Origin: an uncultured beta proteobacterium
Lineage (GTDB): Bacteria; Pseudomonadota; Gammaproteobacteria; Burkholderiales; Burkholderiaceae
Assembly (NCBI GenBank): GCA_903867305.1
Contig: CAIPQU010000039.1
Location: 1-50,169 of the forward strand
Direction of reading: 5' to 3'
DNA: 50,169 nt
This document shows positions 46,625 to 50,169 of the stretch, one piece after another. A model generated the notes under the pieces. It saw only the letters and a program-made list of their open reading frames with translations, searched no databases and was not told where the DNA came from. Numbering within the stretch: the first letter of the stretch is position 1; the number at the start of each line of letters is the position of its first letter. The position numbers were made by a program, and so were the translations under genes.

Positions 46625-47315
46625 TAGAACCATTCATCATTTAATAAAAATCAGTATTGGTAACTCCGAAGTTAGTATTGACCTCCCCGATGAATTAAAA
46701 AATGATTCAAGCTATCCTGTCAGGGGAATTGCTTTGATTGGGCATCCCCACCCGTTGATGGGCGGTTCAAAAGATAATAAAGTTGCACAAACTCTCGCAA
46801 AATCCTTGAATCTTTTAGCTTATGTTTGTGTCCGACCTAATTTCAGAGGGGTTGGGTTATCTGAGGGCGTTTTTAATGACGGTATTGGGGAAGTTGATGA
46901 TATGGAGCAAATACTGCAGTGGATGCAAACACCATCATCGTGGACAGAATTACCTGAGTTTGCTAATCATGCGTGGGTTAACCACGCTGCACAACTACCC
47001 TATGTGTTAGCAGGATTTTCATTTGGCAGTTATGTCAACAGCCAACTCACCCAACGCCTTAATGCAAGAGGTGCACGACCTGAACGACTCATCTTAGTGG
47101 GTAGCGCTGCTGGAAAATGGGACATGCCACAAATCCCGACGAACTCGATCCTGATTCATGGCGAACTCGATGAAACCATTACTCTTCAAGCGGTATTTGA
47201 TTGGGTACGATCCCAAGAAATTGTTGTGCATGTTATTCCAGATGCGGATCATTTCTTTCATCGAAAATTACACCTCATTCGTGACACTATCCTAGGGTTA
47301 TGGAATGCCCGCTAA
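46617..47315 (+). CDS. Alpha/beta hydrolase
   Basis: The 232-aa serine hydrolase-fold protein has ALIGHPHPLMGGSKDNK (oxyanion region), RPNFRGVGLSEG, the nucleophile elbow GFSFGSYV, a GELDET acid and a DADHFFHRK histidine. The family (YdjC- or CocE-like small hydrolases, COG2945) is widespread, and the substrate is unknown. It overlaps both neighbours (8 nt upstream, 11 nt downstream). Confidence 0.85.
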   Translation: MNSRTIHHLIKISIGNSEVSIDLPDELKNDSSYPVRGIALIGHPHPLMGGSKDNKVAQTLAKSLNLLAYVCVRPNFRGVGLSEGVFNDGIGEVDDMEQILQWMQTPSSWTELPEFANHAWVNHAAQLPYVLAGFSFGSYVNSQLTQRLNARGARPERLILVGSAAGKWDMPQIPTNSILIHGELDETITLQAVFDWVRSQEIVVHVIPDADHFFHRKLHLIRDTILGLWNAR

Positions 47316-47577
47316 TTCAAAAGAATCTTTAATCGAATATCCTTGCGATTTTCCAATTAAAGTCATGGGTAAAAACCATCCAGACTTTAAGCCAGCGGTG
47401 ATTCACATATGCCATCAATTTGATGATCAATTTGACCCATCAACTATAGAGGTTCGAAACTCCAAAGAAAATCATTATTTAGGTTTAACAGTAATGATTC
47501 ATGCCACCAGTCGTGAGCAGCTTGATGAGATCTATCGAACGCTCTCAACACATCCCATGGTAAGTGTTGTGCTCTGA
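47305..47577 (+). CDS. DUF493 (YbeD-like) protein
   Basis: The 90-aa product has the ACT-like fold pattern of DUF493/YbeD: YPCDFPIKVMGKNHPDF at the N terminus, SKENHYLGLTVMIHATSREQLDEIYRTL and a terminal HPMVSVVL strand. YbeD is regularly encoded just before lipB and is proposed to link to lipoate metabolism, with no proven activity. Its stop overlaps the lipB ATG (TGATG). Confidence 0.9.
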   Translation: MPANSKESLIEYPCDFPIKVMGKNHPDFKPAVIHICHQFDDQFDPSTIEVRNSKENHYLGLTVMIHATSREQLDEIYRTLSTHPMVSVVL

Positions 47578-48209
47578 TGAAACCGGTTGAAACTCTCTAT
47601 TTAGGTATTCAGGACTATCAAAAGACCTATGAGGCTATGCAGGAATTCACAAAGCATCGAGATGCACAGACCCCTGATCAAATTTGGGTTCTAGAACATC
47701 CCGCCGTTTTTACTTTAGGTCTTGCGGGTGATATGAATCATCTACTCAAGCACAACACAGATATTCCTCTAGTAAAGGTCGATCGGGGTGGGCAAATTAC
47801 TTATCATGGCCCTGGCCAAATTATGATTTATATCTTATATGACCTCAAAAGATTAGGTATTTATGTCAAAGAGTTAGTCTTTCGGATTGAAGAGGCAGTC
47901 ATTAGAGCATTGGCTCATTTTCAGATTGATGCTCAGAGGGTGGCGGGTGCCCCAGGAATTTATATTCAGGAAAATCACCCCAAATTTGCTGGCGCTAAAA
48001 TTGCTGCCTTAGGCCTCAAGGTCACTCGACATTGTTCATATCATGGATTAGCCCTTAATGTGAAAATGGATTTAGAGCCATTCAAGTTTATTAATCCATG
48101 CGGTTATCCAGGACTTCAGACCATTGATATGGATTCTTTGGGAGTAAAGGTTGATACAAAAGAAGTTGCAACAGTTCTTGTTGCGCAGCTTCAGCTACAG
48201 CTCAAGTGA
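47577..48209 (+). CDS. lipB: Octanoyltransferase
   Basis: LipB moves octanoate from acyl carrier protein to lipoyl domains. The 210-aa product has VDRGGQITYHGPGQ, the catalytic Lys141 in KFAGAKIAALG, a HCSYHGLALNV segment and the catalytic Cys175 in NPCGYPGL. It is followed by lipA after 23 nt, giving the full de novo lipoylation pathway. Confidence 0.95.
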   Translation: MKPVETLYLGIQDYQKTYEAMQEFTKHRDAQTPDQIWVLEHPAVFTLGLAGDMNHLLKHNTDIPLVKVDRGGQITYHGPGQIMIYILYDLKRLGIYVKELVFRIEEAVIRALAHFQIDAQRVAGAPGIYIQENHPKFAGAKIAALGLKVTRHCSYHGLALNVKMDLEPFKFINPCGYPGLQTIDMDSLGVKVDTKEVATVLVAQLQLQLK

Positions 48210-48220
48210 TCGTTTTCCAA

Positions 48221-48226
48221 TAGAAT
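48221..48226 (+). promoter_or_regulatory. Candidate -10 element for leaderless lipA
   Basis: TAGAAT ends 6 nt before the lipA ATG (48233), without a ribosome-binding site between and with a poor -35. lipA may also be transcribed from the lipB side. Confidence 0.3.
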
Positions 48227-48232
48227 AAGCAT

Positions 48233-49216
48233 ATGACTGAAAAAAATGAAGCTTCCGTTGCTTACGATCCGACTAAAAAGCAAAAATCGGCTGAAAAGAC
48301 TTCGCGCATTCCCATCAAAATTATTCCCATCGATCAAGTACTAAAAAAACCCGATTGGATACGTGTTCGGGCAAGTTCAGGAAATTCAAGATTTAATGAA
48401 ATTAAAAAAATTCTGCGTGAAAATCAATTAGTCACTGTTTGTGAAGAGGCGAGTTGCCCTAATATTGGCGAATGTTTTGGCAAGGGCACTGCAACATTTA
48501 TGATTATGGGCGAGAAATGTACTCGCCGTTGTCCATTTTGTGATGTTGGACATGGCCGACCAGATCCCCTTGACGCCAATGAGCCAGCAAACTTAGCGAA
48601 AACCATTGCAGCATTAAAACTCAGTTATGTCGTGATTACGAGTGTTGATCGTGATGATCTACGCGATGGTGGTGCGTTACATTTTGTGCAGTGTATTGAA
48701 CAAACTAAACAGTTATCCCCAAATACCAAAGTAGAAGTCCTTGTACCTGATTTTCGGGGACGCTTAGAAGTTGCACTTAATGTTTTTGGTAGCCAAGATG
48801 GCCGTGGCTTACCTGACGTTATGAACCATAATTTAGAAACTGTTCCACGACTTTATAAAGAGGCAAGGCCTGGGGCAGATTACTTACATTCTTTAAAGTT
48901 ACTCAAAGACTTCAAAGCAAAGTATCCTGGCATCCCAACGAAAAGTGGATTGATGGTCGGACTTGGAGAAACTGATGAAGAAATCCTGCAAGTCATGCAA
49001 GATATGAGAGATCATGATATTGATATGTTGACCATTGGACAATATCTTGCACCATCTAGCCATCATTTACCGGTCAGAAGATATGTTCATCCGGATGTCT
49101 TCAAAATGTTTGAAGAAAAAGCGATGGCATTAGGCTTTACTCATGCAGCCGTTGGTGCGATGGTACGGTCCAGCTATCACGCGGATCAACAGGCTCACAT
49201 GGCTGGCGTTGTCTAA
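48233..49216 (+). CDS. lipA: Lipoyl synthase
   Basis: LipA is a radical SAM enzyme that inserts two sulfurs into octanoyl-lipoyl domains. The 327-aa product has the auxiliary-cluster cysteines (Cys70, Cys75, Cys81 in [12 protein letters not shown]), the radical-SAM CxxxCxxC (Cys96, Cys100, Cys103 in CTRRCPFC), [10 protein letters not shown] and the C-terminal VRSSYHADQ with the Ser ligand. The ~40-residue Lys-rich N-terminal extension is usual in this group. Confidence 0.96.
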   Translation: MTEKNEASVAYDPTKKQKSAEKTSRIPIKIIPIDQVLKKPDWIRVRASSGNSRFNEIKKILRENQLVTVCEEASCPNIGECFGKGTATFMIMGEKCTRRCPFCDVGHGRPDPLDANEPANLAKTIAALKLSYVVITSVDRDDLRDGGALHFVQCIEQTKQLSPNTKVEVLVPDFRGRLEVALNVFGSQDGRGLPDVMNHNLETVPRLYKEARPGADYLHSLKLLKDFKAKYPGIPTKSGLMVGLGETDEEILQVMQDMRDHDIDMLTIGQYLAPSSHHLPVRRYVHPDVFKMFEEKAMALGFTHAAVGAMVRSSYHADQQAHMAGVV

Positions 49217-49228
49217 GTTAGCATCCCC

Positions 49229-49813
49229 ATGAAAATTTTTTATAAAACAGCGTCGCTCTTGATGAGTGCACTGATGATGGTTGCGTGCACCTCAACTTTT
49301 AATTGGAGAGAAGTGCGTAATGACGAGCAGCAGTTTTTAGCACTCTTCCCATCAAAAACCAATTCAGAGCAACATAACGTTCAATATCAAAATATTGATT
49401 TAACGATGACGATGCACGCAGCCATGGCAGGGGATTCTTTATTTGCTGTGGGAACTATGCCGTTTGATCAAAAAACAATGAATAGCCAGTCAATATTGGA
49501 CTGGATGAAAACCAATACCGCAAAGTTGATACAAAGCCAACAACCTCCTCAATTGATTGAGTTTGAAGTAAAAACCGCTAGTACTCCACAGCAATATATA
49601 ACGGCGCAGGGTTTTAATTTGAAAGGCTTAGGCCCTGATGGAAATTATCGTCTTTATTGGGTTCGGTGGATGGTGCGAACTGATGATCAGGGAAGTTCGA
49701 GAATTTATCAGTTGAGTGCCTTGAAGCCTTTTAAAGCAGCACCGAATGAAGCAGAGCAAAAGGCAGTGATCGAACAGTTTGAAACCTTTATGAGTGGATT
49801 TCGGCCTTATTAA
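49229..49813 (+). CDS. Hypothetical lipoprotein
   Basis: The 194-aa product has a lipoprotein signal peptide (MKIFYKTASLLMSALMMVAC, lipobox Cys20) followed by TSTFNWREVRNDEQQFLALFPSK and a mixed alpha/beta domain ending in FETFMSGFRPY. It is likely anchored to the outer-membrane inner face. I do not recognise a named family. It starts 12 nt after lipA. Confidence 0.75.
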   Translation: MKIFYKTASLLMSALMMVACTSTFNWREVRNDEQQFLALFPSKTNSEQHNVQYQNIDLTMTMHAAMAGDSLFAVGTMPFDQKTMNSQSILDWMKTNTAKLIQSQQPPQLIEFEVKTASTPQQYITAQGFNLKGLGPDGNYRLYWVRWMVRTDDQGSSRIYQLSALKPFKAAPNEAEQKAVIEQFETFMSGFRPY

Positions 49814-50169
49814 TCAATTACTTGCATTTCGTTTAAAGCGCCCAAATATTCTTGAGTGGCTAAAGACCTTTTATAAAAGAATTTTAAATATTTTTGATTT
49901 TGATAACCTCGTGACGGAAATACTCAATGAAGTTATATTTAAGCCAAATTTTAGTAATTTAGTGTTACCATATGACCGGAATGTCCAAAGGAATTGAGCT
50001 GATAAGATTTAACAGATAACACAACGAGTGAACATTTATCTTAAAAAATCTTGAGAATTTCACCTTTCAGCCTTAAGAATAAATATAAAATAAAACCACT
50101 TTTTCGATAATAGATGACGATTAAATTAAATAAACGGCCCGGAGATGAGTGAAATTAAAAATATCACAA
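49814..50169. other. Tail without a recognised gene
   Basis: These 356 nt are A+T-rich. A frame continuing from inside the lipoprotein gene runs to 49997 (LKRPNILEWLKTFYKRIL... ending PYDRNVQRN), but it has no start of its own after 49813. I see no tRNA, clear promoter or terminator. A gene on either strand could begin beyond the edge. Confidence 0.4.

Noticed and set aside
49794..49997. 67-codon ORF overlapping the end of the lipoprotein gene
   Set aside because: Its only start codon is inside the lipoprotein gene in another frame, with no ribosome-binding site; probably chance in A+T-rich DNA.

Overview
This A+T-rich window looks like chromosomal backbone of a betaproteobacterium in the order Burkholderiales, plausibly a small-genome freshwater lineage such as Polynucleobacter or a relative. 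The assignment rests on gene-order signatures: cobW-dksA; slmA-metX-metW-ampG; dapF and two lipid A acyltransferases divergent from metK; ahcY behind an SAH riboswitch and followed by metF; slt, an NDUFA9-like gene and cca; an SDR, folB and ttcA; a metH split in two; argS-SPOR-dsbA; birA-coaX; and ferredoxin, hydrolase, DUF493, lipB, lipA. There are no insertion sequences, prophage genes, CRISPR arrays, rRNA genes or recognisable tRNA genes. Genes are tightly packed, and many neighbours share stop/start codons or overlap at their 3' ends.

Layout. 1-7.5 kb: zinc chaperone fragment, dksA, argB, slmA, metXW, ampG, xth and pyrE. 7.5-14.1 kb: dapF and two LpxL-type acyltransferases (minus strand) facing metK, then ahcY-metF. 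14.1-25.9 kb: a DUF1439-like protein and 5-formyl-THF cyclo-ligase (minus), slt, NDUFA9-like gene, cca, MidA-like methyltransferase, SDR-folB-ttcA, glmU and glmS. 25.9-26.7 kb: a gene-poor island with two possible small membrane proteins. 26.7-30.3 kb: metallo-beta-lactamase-fold hydrolases, carbonic anhydrase, a remnant of aceK, and phaM. 30.4-37.6 kb: split metH, DUF1840, argS, SPOR protein, dsbA. 37.6-42.7 kb: a six-gene minus-strand operon that looks like membrane-lipid modification (glutathione peroxidase, FAD oxidoreductase, DUF1365, cyclopropane-fatty-acid-synthase family, SDR, NTF2-like). 42.8-50.2 kb: heptose adenylyltransferase, coaX, birA, VanZ, ferredoxin, hydrolase, DUF493, lipB, lipA, a lipoprotein, and a 356-nt tail without a recognised gene.

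How the genes fit together. The window holds most of a methionine/SAM cycle: metX and metW (homoserine acylation), metK (SAM synthesis), ahcY (SAH removal), metF (methyl-THF) and split metH (methionine regeneration). Folate genes (folB, a FolM-like SDR, 5-formyl-THF cyclo-ligase) accompany it. metK and ahcY are neighbours and each appears to carry its own metabolite-sensing leader. ahcY has a clear SAH riboswitch. metK has a leader that I read as a SAM-II-type aptamer coupled to an intrinsic terminator, with an 8-bp alternative antiterminator. This is the most interesting signal in the window. A second pattern is a set of seven genes with a -10-like hexamer 5-7 nt before the ATG and no Shine-Dalgarno sequence, which suggests leaderless mRNAs.
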